Positions 1 through 8,383 of a stretch of DNA of 64,000 nucleotides are shown here, in pieces. The position numbers were made by a program, and so were the translations under genes. Under the pieces are notes generated by a model. It worked only from the letters and a program-made list of their open reading frames with translations. It did no database searches and was not told the DNA's origin. Within the stretch, counting starts at the first letter, position 1; each line of letters begins with the position of its first letter. Origin of the DNA: Geovibrio ferrireducens (GTDB lineage: Bacteria; Chrysiogenota; Deferribacteres; Deferribacterales; Geovibrionaceae); assembly GCF_026226615.1 (NCBI RefSeq), contig NZ_JAJAPB010000014.1, forward strand, positions 1-64,000, in the 5' to 3' direction.

Positions 1-16
1 TTTCTCATTTAACAAT

Positions 17-45
17 AAAAAATTCTCCCTCCGTGGGAATTTTTT
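17..45. terminator. Bidirectional A/T-flanked hairpin
   Basis: An A-rich arm ending in TTCTCCC is followed by a five-base loop and GGGAATTTTTT. The arms pair apart from a small bulge, and the element is A-rich on one side and T-rich on the other, as in a terminator that works in both directions. It could end a gene left of the window and the minus-strand transcript that reaches position 108. Confidence 0.5.
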
Positions 46-47
46 AT

Positions 48-90
48 ACACGCTCACGCCGCAGTGAATGCGGCTTCGCTGCGCACGGCG
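48..90 (+). repeat. 43-bp dispersed repeat, copy A
   Basis: This segment begins ACACGCTC and ends TTCGCTGCGCACGGCG. The same ends, at the same total length of 43 bp, occur at 48808-48850. The middle differs in sequence but forms a stem in both copies: GCCGCA pairs with TGCGGC here, GGCTTGC with GCAAGCC there. It looks like a structured dispersed element rather than coding sequence. Confidence 0.55.
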
Positions 91-107
91 GCAGCACATC
101 CTGTGCC

Positions 108-239
108 TTACATTTTCTCAGGCTTGCAGAGGTGCTTGTCCTTTACGGCTTCTTTTCCGCATTTGCAGATGTATTTTGGCTTTTCGCCGTCAAGTTTTTC
201 TTTACGTTCGGATTTTGATAGTTTGCACATCTTTGCCAT
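108..239 (-). CDS. 43-aa cysteine-rich small protein
   Basis: A short basic protein of 43 residues (12 lysines) with cysteines at 5, 25, 27 and 37. The CKCG core near residue 25 and the LCKPEKM tail resemble a zinc-ribbon-like or metal-binding miniprotein. I recall similar small unnamed proteins in Geobacter-type genomes but know no function. The start is supported by AAGGTG five bases before ATG. It lies downstream of ppk1 on the same strand, separated by 76 bp that hold a 10-bp inverted repeat, so it probably has its own promoter. It was found by hand translation because it is below usual length cut-offs. Confidence 0.6.
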   Translation of the reverse strand: MAKMCKLSKSERKEKLDGEKPKYICKCGKEAVKDKHLCKPEKM

Positions 240-247
240 GACCGCAC

Positions 248-276
248 CTTAATAAGATATATTCTGTCTTATTAAG
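248..276. promoter_or_regulatory. 10-bp perfect inverted repeat, possible operator
   Basis: CTTAATAAGA and TCTTATTAAG are perfect complements separated by nine bases. They lie just upstream of the ribosome-binding site of the 43-aa protein and 40 bp after the stop codon of ppk1. There is no T-run that would suggest a terminator, and the A/T-rich palindrome fits a dimeric repressor site over the promoter of the small gene. The regulator is unknown. Confidence 0.45.
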
Positions 277-315
277 ATACACCTTAACAAAGCAAAAGGC
301 AACATAAGCTTATGA

Positions 316-2328
316 CTAATGCCCGATCTGCTTACCGATGAAAAACTCCTGAGTGTTATGAGGCTCTTCCCCTGATTCCGGCTTGAGTTTCCTGTATGTT
401 TCCCCTTCCAGAACCCATGATTTGGTATTATCCTTAAGGTTGCTGGAAAGTATCGTCATCATAAAGTCCTTGGCGTTTTTATCAGTAATCTCGAAAAGAT
501 GCTCAACCCTTGAGTGCATGTTGCGCTCCATCCAGTCCGCTGTGGATATGAAAAGCCGCTTTTTGCCGCCGTGATAGAAACAGATTATACGGGGATGCTC
601 CAGAAAGCGGCCGATAATGCTGCGGATGCTGATGTTTTCCGTCAGCCCCGTAACCCCCGCTGTCATACCGCAGATTCCCCGTATTATCATCTCTATCTTA
701 ACACCTGCGCAGGAAGCATCATGGAGTTTCATAATAAGCTCCTTATCTATCAGCGAGTTGATTTTCACGATCATCTCTGCCTTTTTGCCCGCCTTTGCAT
801 TTTCTATCTCGTAATCTATGAGTGAGAGGAGCTTCGCCTTGAGCCCGGTCGGTGCGACGCTTATTCTGTCCCAGTCAGCGTAGTCAGTATAACCCATCAG
901 GAGGTTAAACAGGTTTGCGCACTCCTTGCCCACAGTTTCATCCGCTGTGATGTAGTCTATGTCCGTGTATATCTTCGCTGTCGCCTCATTGAAGTTTCCT
1001 GTGGAAAGATAGCTGTAGCGGACTATTCCCTGCGGTTCCCTCCTTATTATCTGGAGGTTTTTGGAGTGGATCTTAAGCCCCGGTATTCCGTAAGTGACTA
1101 TGCAGCCCGCTTCCTCAAGCTTTTTTGCCCAGCCCACGTTGCGCTCCTCATCAAAGCGCGCCTTGAGCTCTATCACCACGCAGACCTGCTTGCCGCGTCT
1201 TGCTGCCTCGGAGAGGGATTCCACTATGCTTGAGCCGCGGTTAGCCCTGTAGAGGGTCATTTTTATTGCCAGAACCTGATCATCCGCAGCAGCGCGGCGT
1301 ATCAGGGCGGAATGAAACCCGAAATCGTGATACGGGCGGTAGAAAACAAAGTCCCGCTCCTTAAGCCTGTCGAAAATATTCTCATCCGCAGTCAGCCCGT
1401 AGGGCACAAACGGCTTGTGCTCAGGGTACATAAGATCCGGATTGCCGTCTGCAATGGAGAAAAGGAATGTGAGGTCAAGGGGTTTGTCCACAATGTAAAC
1501 ATCCTCATCATCAAAGCCTATATGTTCCCGGAGAAACTTAAGCACCTCATCCGGCGCGGTTTTGTCAAGCTCAACCCTGACCACATTCCCCTTCTTGCGC
1601 GAGGGGAGCTTCTTTTCTATAATTTTCAGCAGATCCTCCGCCTCGTCCTCCTCCACTGTGAGGTCGGCGTTCCTTGTAAGGCGGAGAGTGTAGCTGTCCG
1701 TTACCTTATATCCCGGATAAACCTGCGGAAGGCAGCGGGCGATTATCTCCTCGCTGGTGATGCAGTATGTGCGGTGCAGGCGTATTTTGAACACTCTCTG
1801 GAGGTTTTCGGGAATAATTATTATGGAGTAGTGGGTTTCGCCCGCTCTCTCAAGCTTTACAAAAATGCACTGACGCAGGTTGTAGATAAACGGAAAAGGG
1901 TTCGCCGTGCTCAGGGTAACGGGGGAGATAAGGGGCTGTATCTCGTCATTGAATATGGATTCCACAATGTCAGAGAGCTCGCCGTCAATCTCCGGCTGGA
2001 TGACTATGTGGTGTCTGGCGCATTCCTTTATCACTTTGCGGAAAATCTTCTGCTGATCCTTAACCAGCCTGTGCGCGGTTTCGGATATTTTCGCCAGAAG
2101 CTCTTTCGGGGTGTAGCCGGAGGCATCCTTAATATTGTATTTCGCGTCCACCTGATCATAAAGCCCGGCGACGCGGATCATAAAAAACTCGTCCAGATTG
2201 GACGAGAAGATAGCCAGAAACTTAAGCTTTTCCAGAAGCGGGACACTCTCGTCCTCCGCCTCTCTCAGCACCCGCTCATTAAACTGGAGCCAGCTTATTT
2301 CCCTGTTTATAAATTTATACTCACTCAT
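316..2328 (-). CDS. ppk1: Polyphosphate kinase 1
   Basis: Makes long-chain inorganic polyphosphate from the gamma-phosphate of ATP, reversibly. The 670-residue length is normal for PPK1. The N-terminal helical domain opens with the typical NREISWLQFNERVL motif (residues 8-21). The phospholipase-D-like core carries the phospho-accepting histidine at about 421 in GLKIHSKNLQIIRR, and the second conserved histidine lies in SRVEHLFEI. The start overlaps the end of the degenerate Ppx gene by 8 bp, so the two are translationally coupled. It is the last enzyme gene of a minus-strand run (sixA, CHAD, parA, two ppx) that all fits polyphosphate metabolism. Confidence 0.96.
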   Translation of the reverse strand: MSEYKFINREISWLQFNERVLREAEDESVPLLEKLKFLAIFSSNLDEFFMIRVAGLYDQVDAKYNIKDASGYTPKELLAKISETAHRLVKDQQKIFRKVIKECARHHIVIQPEIDGELSDIVESIFNDEIQPLISPVTLSTANPFPFIYNLRQCIFVKLERAGETHYSIIIIPENLQRVFKIRLHRTYCITSEEIIARCLPQVYPGYKVTDSYTLRLTRNADLTVEEDEAEDLLKIIEKKLPSRKKGNVVRVELDKTAPDEVLKFLREHIGFDDEDVYIVDKPLDLTFLFSIADGNPDLMYPEHKPFVPYGLTADENIFDRLKERDFVFYRPYHDFGFHSALIRRAAADDQVLAIKMTLYRANRGSSIVESLSEAARRGKQVCVVIELKARFDEERNVGWAKKLEEAGCIVTYGIPGLKIHSKNLQIIRREPQGIVRYSYLSTGNFNEATAKIYTDIDYITADETVGKECANLFNLLMGYTDYADWDRISVAPTGLKAKLLSLIDYEIENAKAGKKAEMIVKINSLIDKELIMKLHDASCAGVKIEMIIRGICGMTAGVTGLTENISIRSIIGRFLEHPRIICFYHGGKKRLFISTADWMERNMHSRVEHLFEITDKNAKDFMMTILSSNLKDNTKSWVLEGETYRKLKPESGEEPHNTQEFFIGKQIGH

Positions 2329-3838
2329 AAAGTACCTTCATCTCCAGTTCAACGGGAATACCGAATGTTTCAAGGAACATACTCTTTTTCTGGTCAAACC
2401 CCAGTTTTTCCAGATACGCATGCTTTCTGGTTCTTGCTTTTATTATTATCCTGCTGCTCAGCACCTCAACATCCACACTCTCCACAAGCTGCATGTGGCT
2501 TGTATCCAGCGAGTCCGCTATGCGCAGAATGCTCACCAGCTTTCTGATGGTAAGCTGTGTTTCCATATTCAGATACGAAAGTCTCGTCTCTGCGGTTTCA
2601 TCCGTGCCCACCCTGTGCATGAGGACAAGGAAGGCGATTATCTTTATCTGCTCCTGATCCAGGCCGGGCATGTCAAAAGCCTTAGCTATGTAATACGAGT
2701 GCTCATGGTGCATTTTTGCATCAATATAATAGCCTATGTCATGGAGAATCGCCGCCGCTTCAAGGAGCATCCTCTCGTTCATGCCGAGGTTGTGGAGATC
2801 GCCCAAGGCATCGAAAATCTGAACGGAGTAGTCGGTCACCACTTTAGAGTGGGGCTCGTCAAAGTTATAGCGTCTGCCCAGATGATAAAGCGTGTTGCGG
2901 AGCCTGCCCCTGAAACCGTTGTCGCGTATATTGTTTGAGTAATACCTCGTGAGCACGTTGGGGAACGACTTGCGGCTGAACTGCACCTTGTCCGTACCCA
3001 CAAACTGCATAAGGCGCAGATAAGTCTCAAGCATGGGCACAAGCACCTTCGCCTCGCTTATCCTTATGCCCAGCATGGTCATGTTCTCCTGAGAGGTCTT
3101 GTCCTTAACTCTTTCGTAAAGCTCCTCAAGCTTTGTGCGGTGGAAATAGTTCTCCTTCGGGTCGAAGATGAACTGGAGGGTGTTTACCGAACTGCCGGAG
3201 CACACCAGATATTTTATCTTAGGCGAACCACCGAGGGACGAGTTTATGGTGTTGAACATTGTCTCCACATACTGGTTATACGCCTTGTACCTGCTGTGTA
3301 TGGGTATTCCCTTGAAAAGCTGGCGCAGACGCAGACTGCCGTATGGGAGTGAGCCGGAGAAAATGCTTGTGTCGTCCTTAAGTATGTTTATGGATACGTT
3401 GCCGCTTGAGATATTGGCGAACAGAACACCCCTTTTCTCGTAGCTCTCAAAGTTTTTTATGTCGTTCTTAACGCCGATGTATTTTATGTATATCTCATCC
3501 GAAGGCTCAATAACATCAAGCTTAAGCCCTGTCTTGTTCATCACATGGTCTATGAGGAAATAGCGGTTGCGCGCCTCCCTCACTCCGCTGGTGCAGACGC
3601 ATTTGTAGTTTTTCTTTATGCCGTACTCATCCAGCTTATGGCGGAACATCTGTAATATATTCGTTGCCTTGTAAACACTGTCCAGCGTTATGTAGCCCTT
3701 GGTGAAGGTGTCCTTGCCGAGACCGAGGGGCTTCACCAGAGTTTCCATTATCCGCTCCTGCCCTTCATTAAACTCGGAGATCTGCATGCGGAAAGCGCTG
3801 GCGCCTATGTTAATCGTTGCAAAAAGACCGTTTTTCAT
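2321..3838 (-). CDS. Degenerate Ppx/GppA-like protein with HD domain
   Basis: 505 residues with the fold of exopolyphosphatase/pppGpp phosphohydrolase followed by a C-terminal HD domain. The ASKHA phosphate-binding motifs are eroded compared with the intact paralogue next door: DIGSNT is NIGASA (residues 10-15), the SGEEEA catalytic-glutamate segment is EPSDEI, and DIGGGS is NISSGN. The HD motif (ILHDIGYYID, then HHEHSYYI) is kept. I infer that polyphosphate or (p)ppGpp hydrolysis in the N-terminal lobe is lost, leaving a regulatory partner or an HD phosphohydrolase. It overlaps the upstream ppx by 4 bp and ppk1 by 8 bp, so the three products are likely made in step. Confidence 0.85.
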   Translation of the reverse strand: MKNGLFATINIGASAFRMQISEFNEGQERIMETLVKPLGLGKDTFTKGYITLDSVYKATNILQMFRHKLDEYGIKKNYKCVCTSGVREARNRYFLIDHVMNKTGLKLDVIEPSDEIYIKYIGVKNDIKNFESYEKRGVLFANISSGNVSINILKDDTSIFSGSLPYGSLRLRQLFKGIPIHSRYKAYNQYVETMFNTINSSLGGSPKIKYLVCSGSSVNTLQFIFDPKENYFHRTKLEELYERVKDKTSQENMTMLGIRISEAKVLVPMLETYLRLMQFVGTDKVQFSRKSFPNVLTRYYSNNIRDNGFRGRLRNTLYHLGRRYNFDEPHSKVVTDYSVQIFDALGDLHNLGMNERMLLEAAAILHDIGYYIDAKMHHEHSYYIAKAFDMPGLDQEQIKIIAFLVLMHRVGTDETAETRLSYLNMETQLTIRKLVSILRIADSLDTSHMQLVESVDVEVLSSRIIIKARTRKHAYLEKLGFDQKKSMFLETFGIPVELEMKVLYE

Positions 3839-5358
3839 AGAATAGCCAGCTCCTTACCGCTTATCTCTTCCAGAAGGTCCTTTTTCATCTCGAACTTTTT
3901 CTTTTCAAGGGAAAGGTTGTACTCGGAAACAAGCTTAATCTCTATCTTCTTGGGCTTAACATGCACTTCCACATCCCTCACCAGAGACTTGTGCGATCTG
4001 TCCAGCCCGTCCGCAGCGCGGAGAACGGCGCTCATTGCCGCTGTTTTGTGCCGGTCGGCCTCGCCCATCATATTAAAAAGCCTGTGGGATGAGCGGGGCG
4101 GGCTCTTGCGGTGGTATCTGGCGATGTTGCCTATCATGTTTATTTCATCGTGGTTGTAGCCCATGAGGTCGGAGTTCATTATAAGGTACTGCGAATGTTT
4201 ATGGTGCTTGGAGTATGAAATATAGTTGCCTATGTCATGCAGAAGGGAGGCAGCCTCAAGCACAGGCCAGTCGCTTTTTTCAAGACCGAGCTCAGCGTAA
4301 AGCCCGTCGAACATCTTTTTACAGAGCTTTGTCACCTGCCTTGCGTGGCGCTCCTCAAAGGTGAACTTGTTGCCTATCTCTATGAGTCTGGCATGGCGGA
4401 TATTGTCCATATTCTGCTGAAAAGGGAGCTCAAGCCCCATCTTGTTTATGGTGTCTATGGTGAGTCCGCTTCTCAGTCCGCCGCTGAGGGTGTAGAGCCC
4501 TTCGCCGTCGGTCTCTTCCAGTACGGCATCCACCTGCATGGCGGCAGCCAGAATAATATCCGCCCTTTTCTCCTCCATGCCGGGAATCTGTATGCGCTCA
4601 CTCATGGTTTTATTTTTTATATCATTTATCAGCTTTTTGAGGTGCTTACGCTCAAGGTATTTTACTGTTCTGTCAGCCCTCTGGCCGCCTGTCAGGTAAT
4701 GGATTGTGGAAAGGTTGCCCATTGAGCCGCCGGTGCAGATAACCAGATCGATGGATTTGGGCAGCTTTAACCTGCGAACCTCTTTCACAAGGAAATCCTT
4801 CAATGTCTGGTACTCTGAGTTGGTCACAGGGTCGTTTTTGAAAAACATTTTGGTCAGCCTGTTGCAGCCCAGCTCCACACTGTGCGCTTTTTCAAGCCTT
4901 CCTCTGTTCACAATGGAATATTCCGCGCTGCCGCCGCCTATATCCAGCACAAGGGCGTGGTACTTGCTTATCTCAAAATTTGCCGAAGCAGCGATGAAGG
5001 TATAGCGCGCCTCCTCCTCGCCGCTGATTATCTCAACGCCGAAGCCGCAGGTGTCCATCACCTTCTGAATAACTTCGCTGTAGTTTGATGCCGCCCTGAA
5101 TGAGGCTGTTGCCACAGCCCGGATCTGGTGCACCTTCCAGTTGTCTATTATTGCGCGCACCTCTTTCAGGCTCTGCAAAAGTCTGGCGAGGGCGGGCTCT
5201 GTAATCATTCCGGACTCGAACACCTCATCGCCGAGGCGCACTGATTCCTTGTATTCTTCAAGAACCCTGTAGCTCTTATCCTTAACCTGTGAAACCTGGA
5301 GGCGGACAGTGTTGCTTCCTATGTCCACCACGGCTATGTTTATTCCGTTTCCTAACAT
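3835..5358 (-). CDS. ppx: Exopolyphosphatase / guanosine pentaphosphatase (Ppx/GppA) with HD domain
   Basis: 507 residues. Motifs for the family are intact: VVDIGSNTVRLQV near the N-terminus, the SGEEEARYTF segment with the catalytic glutamate, and LDIGGGSAEYSI for phosphate binding. A C-terminal HD domain follows (LLHDIGNYISYSKHHKHSQYL). It should remove terminal phosphates from polyphosphate or convert pppGpp to ppGpp; sequence alone does not separate the two. It is followed with 4-bp overlap by a degenerate paralogue, which suggests the two form a heterodimer. An 84-bp gap separates it from parA upstream, so an internal promoter is possible. Confidence 0.92.
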   Translation of the reverse strand: MLGNGINIAVVDIGSNTVRLQVSQVKDKSYRVLEEYKESVRLGDEVFESGMITEPALARLLQSLKEVRAIIDNWKVHQIRAVATASFRAASNYSEVIQKVMDTCGFGVEIISGEEEARYTFIAASANFEISKYHALVLDIGGGSAEYSIVNRGRLEKAHSVELGCNRLTKMFFKNDPVTNSEYQTLKDFLVKEVRRLKLPKSIDLVICTGGSMGNLSTIHYLTGGQRADRTVKYLERKHLKKLINDIKNKTMSERIQIPGMEEKRADIILAAAMQVDAVLEETDGEGLYTLSGGLRSGLTIDTINKMGLELPFQQNMDNIRHARLIEIGNKFTFEERHARQVTKLCKKMFDGLYAELGLEKSDWPVLEAASLLHDIGNYISYSKHHKHSQYLIMNSDLMGYNHDEINMIGNIARYHRKSPPRSSHRLFNMMGEADRHKTAAMSAVLRAADGLDRSHKSLVRDVEVHVKPKKIEIKLVSEYNLSLEKKKFEMKKDLLEEISGKELAIL

Positions 5359-5442
5359 TGATACAGCTACCCCGGAATTACGAAATTTGTATGAGTCACA
5401 TTACATTACAATACCAGTGTTTGTAACCATTTTAAGACGATT

Positions 5443-6183
5443 TTACAAAATATTTACAATTTCCCGCCAGATATTAGCATAAGCATCAGCCGCTTTGCTT
5501 TTCGGACTGAACACGCCTACCGGGGCGCGGTGAAGCCCCATTTTCTCAACCTCTGCGGAATAAGGCACATGGTTTTCAAGAAGCTTTACCCCCTCAAACT
5601 CAGTGCTGTCCATCACTTCACGGTGTATTTTTTTGCGTCTGTCAGCCATGGAGAAAAACAGAGCGGTTGTGACATCCTTCATTTTGTTCTCTTTCAGGAA
5701 ATCAAGGAGCATTCCGCAGGTGCGGAGCGAAAGAACAGTGGGAATGAGGGGAACCGCCAGCACATCGGCAGCTTTCATAATACCTTCCGAGAGAAGGGTG
5801 ATTCCCGGCGGCGCGTCAGCTATGGCAAGGTCGTAGTCCCCGCTTACGCTCCTGAACATGTCACGGACGGCTTTTTTCGGCTTATCCGCCGCATCCAGAA
5901 AAAGATCCATGTTCCGGCAGGAGAAATCAGCAGGAATTATATCAAGATTCTCAAAATCAGTGGCTTTTATCTCCGCCTCAAGGTCGCTTTTCCCCTGAAC
6001 AGCCTTCTTCATGCTTTTGTTCAGCTTCGGCTTGACGCGGAAATAGAAAGTGGAGGCCGCCTGCGGGTCAAAGTCCCAGAGAAGCGTCCGCATTCCGCTC
6101 TGCGCCGCACAGTAAGCCAGATTCACCGCCGCCGCAGTTTTGCCCACCCCGCCCTTTATACTGTAAACCGCCATTATCTTCAT
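5443..6183 (-). CDS. ParA/MinD-family ATPase
   Basis: 246 residues with the deviant Walker A box KGGVGKTAA at residues 10-18, the Walker A' segment WDFDPQAAST and the Walker B segment IADAPPG. This is the signature of ATPases that place plasmids, chromosomes, chemoreceptors or carboxysomes. No ParB gene, parS-like repeat or plasmid gene is near. It sits 18 bp after the CHAD gene and upstream of ppx, ppx-like and ppk1 on the same strand. I infer a role in spacing or segregating polyphosphate granules, with the CHAD protein as a cargo adaptor. An unrelated chromosomal Soj/MipZ-like role is the alternative. Confidence 0.9.
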   Translation of the reverse strand: MKIMAVYSIKGGVGKTAAAVNLAYCAAQSGMRTLLWDFDPQAASTFYFRVKPKLNKSMKKAVQGKSDLEAEIKATDFENLDIIPADFSCRNMDLFLDAADKPKKAVRDMFRSVSGDYDLAIADAPPGITLLSEGIMKAADVLAVPLIPTVLSLRTCGMLLDFLKENKMKDVTTALFFSMADRRKKIHREVMDSTEFEGVKLLENHVPYSAEVEKMGLHRAPVGVFSPKSKAADAYANIWREIVNIL

Positions 6184-6201
6184 CAGCCAGCTCCGTGTTT
6201 T

Positions 6202-7695
6202 TTATTTCAGCATTTCATTTATAAGTCCGCGTGTTTTTGCAGAGACAAAATCCTCAATCAGTTCAAGGCATTTTTCCCGTTCCGCCTTTTGAAGCTCATC
6301 CAGATAACGCGCAAGATAACCTGACGCAAGGGACATACTGACAGGCTTTTTAAGCCTTTTTGCAGCCTCTTCGGTATAGTACATCAGCTTTTCACGCTGA
6401 ACCTCATAATCCTGATGAGCGCCCAGAGCATCCTGAAGCCTTTTCAGCCTTTTGGTGACTCCGTCCGCAGCCTTCTCCGGGAAAATAGTCCTGAAAAATT
6501 CAAGAGCATAACGCAGCTTTTTGCAGCCTATGCGCACCCTGTGAATCTCCTCCGCCGGGCTCTCCCCGTGCAGATCCCGCCCTTCCTTATATATTCTGCC
6601 GTATGCTTTTTTTATCACTTCCGCAGCGGAATCCCGGACACTGCGTCTGCCCTCTTCCGTGTGTGTTTCATGGGAGAGAAAGCTTCTCCATTCCGCTTTC
6701 AGGTCAGCATACTCCGCTGAACCCAGAAGAGACACAATCCGCTCATGCTCTTTTTTCCGTGAGCGTGCCAGATACTTCTCCACCGGCATCAAATCATCAC
6801 GCATATCATCCGGCAGAAGGGTTCTGTATTCCTGTATTTTTCTGAGATAAACATCCAGATCACGGGCAGAATTTGTGCGGGAAAAGAGCTCGGAAAGCTT
6901 TGTCCGGAAATATGCATGCTCCTCCGGCGGAAAAACACCCTTAAACATTGTAAAGGCTGAGCGTGAACGCCTCAGTGCCACCCTGAAATCATGGAGAAAC
7001 TCAGAGTCGAGCCCCTCAGCCGCCCCTGCTTCGTTCTGTTCCATAATATTGAGCAGTTTCAGGAGAATATCCCTCAGAACATCCGCAACGGGTGCATCAG
7101 GTGCGCAGTCAGCCTCTGCTGATGTGCTGTATGCACCGGGTCTGAGGCCTGATTTCCTCAGGGCATGGACAATGGGGGATCTGAGAGTTCTCTTTCCTCC
7201 CTGATCCTCCAAGGCGGCCTGAACCATAGCCCCTTCTCTGTCATAGCCTTTCAGCGGCATAAGTTCCGCGAATAAGCATGAGAAATCATTGATGCTAACA
7301 GTGCTCAGCCTTATACGGCAGATAGTTTTGCCGTCCTCATTGATGATGCCGAAGCAGTCTGTTTTTATCGCACACTGCGCTTTTATCTCCAGAATCCGGG
7401 GGCTGGTGTTCATCCGCACCAGTTCACGGAGCTTGCCTTCGGGTATATCTTCATAGTTTTTCGGCGCGGACACAGCCTCCGCACTGACTGTTTTTCCGTT
7501 TCTGTAAAGCCTTAAAAAAGAGCCGGAAAAGAAGAGAACACATTCCGCCTGCCAGAGCAGCCAGTCAAACGTATCCAGCAGAAAGCCGGATTCCTCCGCG
7601 CCGCTCTTAACGGCCTCGTCTCCAAGGCTCCAGCCGGTAAAGCTTTGCAGTTCATCCGGTGAAAAGGATTTAAGAACAAAAATATTATTCTTCAA
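6202..7695 (-). CDS. CHAD domain protein
   Basis: 497 residues. The C-terminal half is a clear CHAD domain, a helical bundle with conserved histidines and many basic residues: EFLHDFRVALRRSRSAF at about 230 and IHRVRIGCKKLRYALEFFR at about 395. CHAD domains bind polyphosphate and target granules in several bacteria. The N-terminal ~200 residues sit where a CYTH (triphosphate tunnel) domain usually precedes CHAD, but I see no ExExK motif, so this part is a divergent CYTH or another fold. It lies 10 bp after sixA and 18 bp before parA, so it is co-transcribed with the polyphosphate enzymes. Confidence 0.85.
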   Translation of the reverse strand: MKNNIFVLKSFSPDELQSFTGWSLGDEAVKSGAEESGFLLDTFDWLLWQAECVLFFSGSFLRLYRNGKTVSAEAVSAPKNYEDIPEGKLRELVRMNTSPRILEIKAQCAIKTDCFGIINEDGKTICRIRLSTVSINDFSCLFAELMPLKGYDREGAMVQAALEDQGGKRTLRSPIVHALRKSGLRPGAYSTSAEADCAPDAPVADVLRDILLKLLNIMEQNEAGAAEGLDSEFLHDFRVALRRSRSAFTMFKGVFPPEEHAYFRTKLSELFSRTNSARDLDVYLRKIQEYRTLLPDDMRDDLMPVEKYLARSRKKEHERIVSLLGSAEYADLKAEWRSFLSHETHTEEGRRSVRDSAAEVIKKAYGRIYKEGRDLHGESPAEEIHRVRIGCKKLRYALEFFRTIFPEKAADGVTKRLKRLQDALGAHQDYEVQREKLMYYTEEAAKRLKKPVSMSLASGYLARYLDELQKAEREKCLELIEDFVSAKTRGLINEMLK

Positions 7696-7705
7696 AATAT
7701 CAGCC

Positions 7706-8164
7706 TCAGTCAGTCAGCAGTTTCTGCTGTATGAGGTTAATGAGATGCCTGTTTTCCAGATGGCATATTGAGCCCTTCTTAAGCACCAGCTCCATAGCGT
7801 TTCCCGCCATGTAAAACGAGAGGAACTCAGTCATATCCGGCTCATGCCCCACAAAAGCGGTCGTGGAATAACCGGGATACTTCTTCACAGCCTCAAGCCA
7901 GCCCGCTATATCCGCTCCCGGATTCAGAAGAGGCTCAGTAACAAGCCCGCCCTTGGTCACTGCGCACACTATCTCCGCAGTCTGCACCGCCCGGACGGCC
8001 TCCGAGGTAATAACATGGTAAGGCGCAGGATAAACTGAGAAGAATCTCCGCACCGCCCTCTCCATCCGCCGTTTTCCCTCACCTGTGAGGGGGCGCAGCA
8101 TATCGTCCCCCGTCCATTCATGCCTTTCTTCCGCGTGGGCATGGCGGATAAAATACTGCCTCAT
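7706..8164 (-). CDS. sixA: SixA-type phosphohistidine phosphatase
   Basis: 152 residues of the histidine phosphatase (RHG) superfamily. The motif QYFIRHAHAEE sits at the N-terminus and the second catalytic histidine lies in TAFVGHEPDM. SixA proteins strip phosphate from histidine residues of phosphorelay or phosphotransferase proteins. I chose ATG at 8164 because AGGTG lies six bases upstream and the family starts immediately before the RHG motif; an ATG at 8221 would add 19 unconserved residues. It is the first gene of the minus-strand polyphosphate run. SixA and CHAD genes often neighbour each other in other bacteria. Confidence 0.85.
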   Translation of the reverse strand: MRQYFIRHAHAEERHEWTGDDMLRPLTGEGKRRMERAVRRFFSVYPAPYHVITSEAVRAVQTAEIVCAVTKGGLVTEPLLNPGADIAGWLEAVKKYPGYSTTAFVGHEPDMTEFLSFYMAGNAMELVLKKGSICHLENRHLINLIQQKLLTD

Positions 8165-8383
8165 CACATTCACCTGATTAATTCTAACATTAAACAATGA
8201 TTTTTCGCCCGTTTTTTCCATAATTAAAAGGATTTCCCCTCATTTTGCCGTTTCGCTGCGCATTTTCAGGCATTCATTTTTATAACTTTTTGCCGTACTA
8301 TCGATTATACATCTTAAAATAATTATGGGTTTAATACTCTTGTGGCAGAAATGTCAGAAATTTGTCAGGCAAAGGGTGATGTT

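Noticed and set aside
33-252. Overlapping plus-strand frames of ~60 codons
   Set aside because: They cross the hairpin repeat and run antisense to the 43-aa cysteine protein, which has a better ribosome-binding site and cysteine pattern.
1312-2547. 411-codon open frame on the plus strand
   Set aside because: It lies antisense to ppk1 and its neighbour, which have full protein-family motifs. Its translation shows no domain and has the composition of a shadow frame.
5443-6183. Plasmid or prophage partition locus
   Set aside because: No ParB, replication, integrase or phage gene is near, and the flanking genes are chromosomal polyphosphate genes.
5530-6324. 264-codon plus-strand frame
   Set aside because: Antisense to parA, which has all ATPase motifs.
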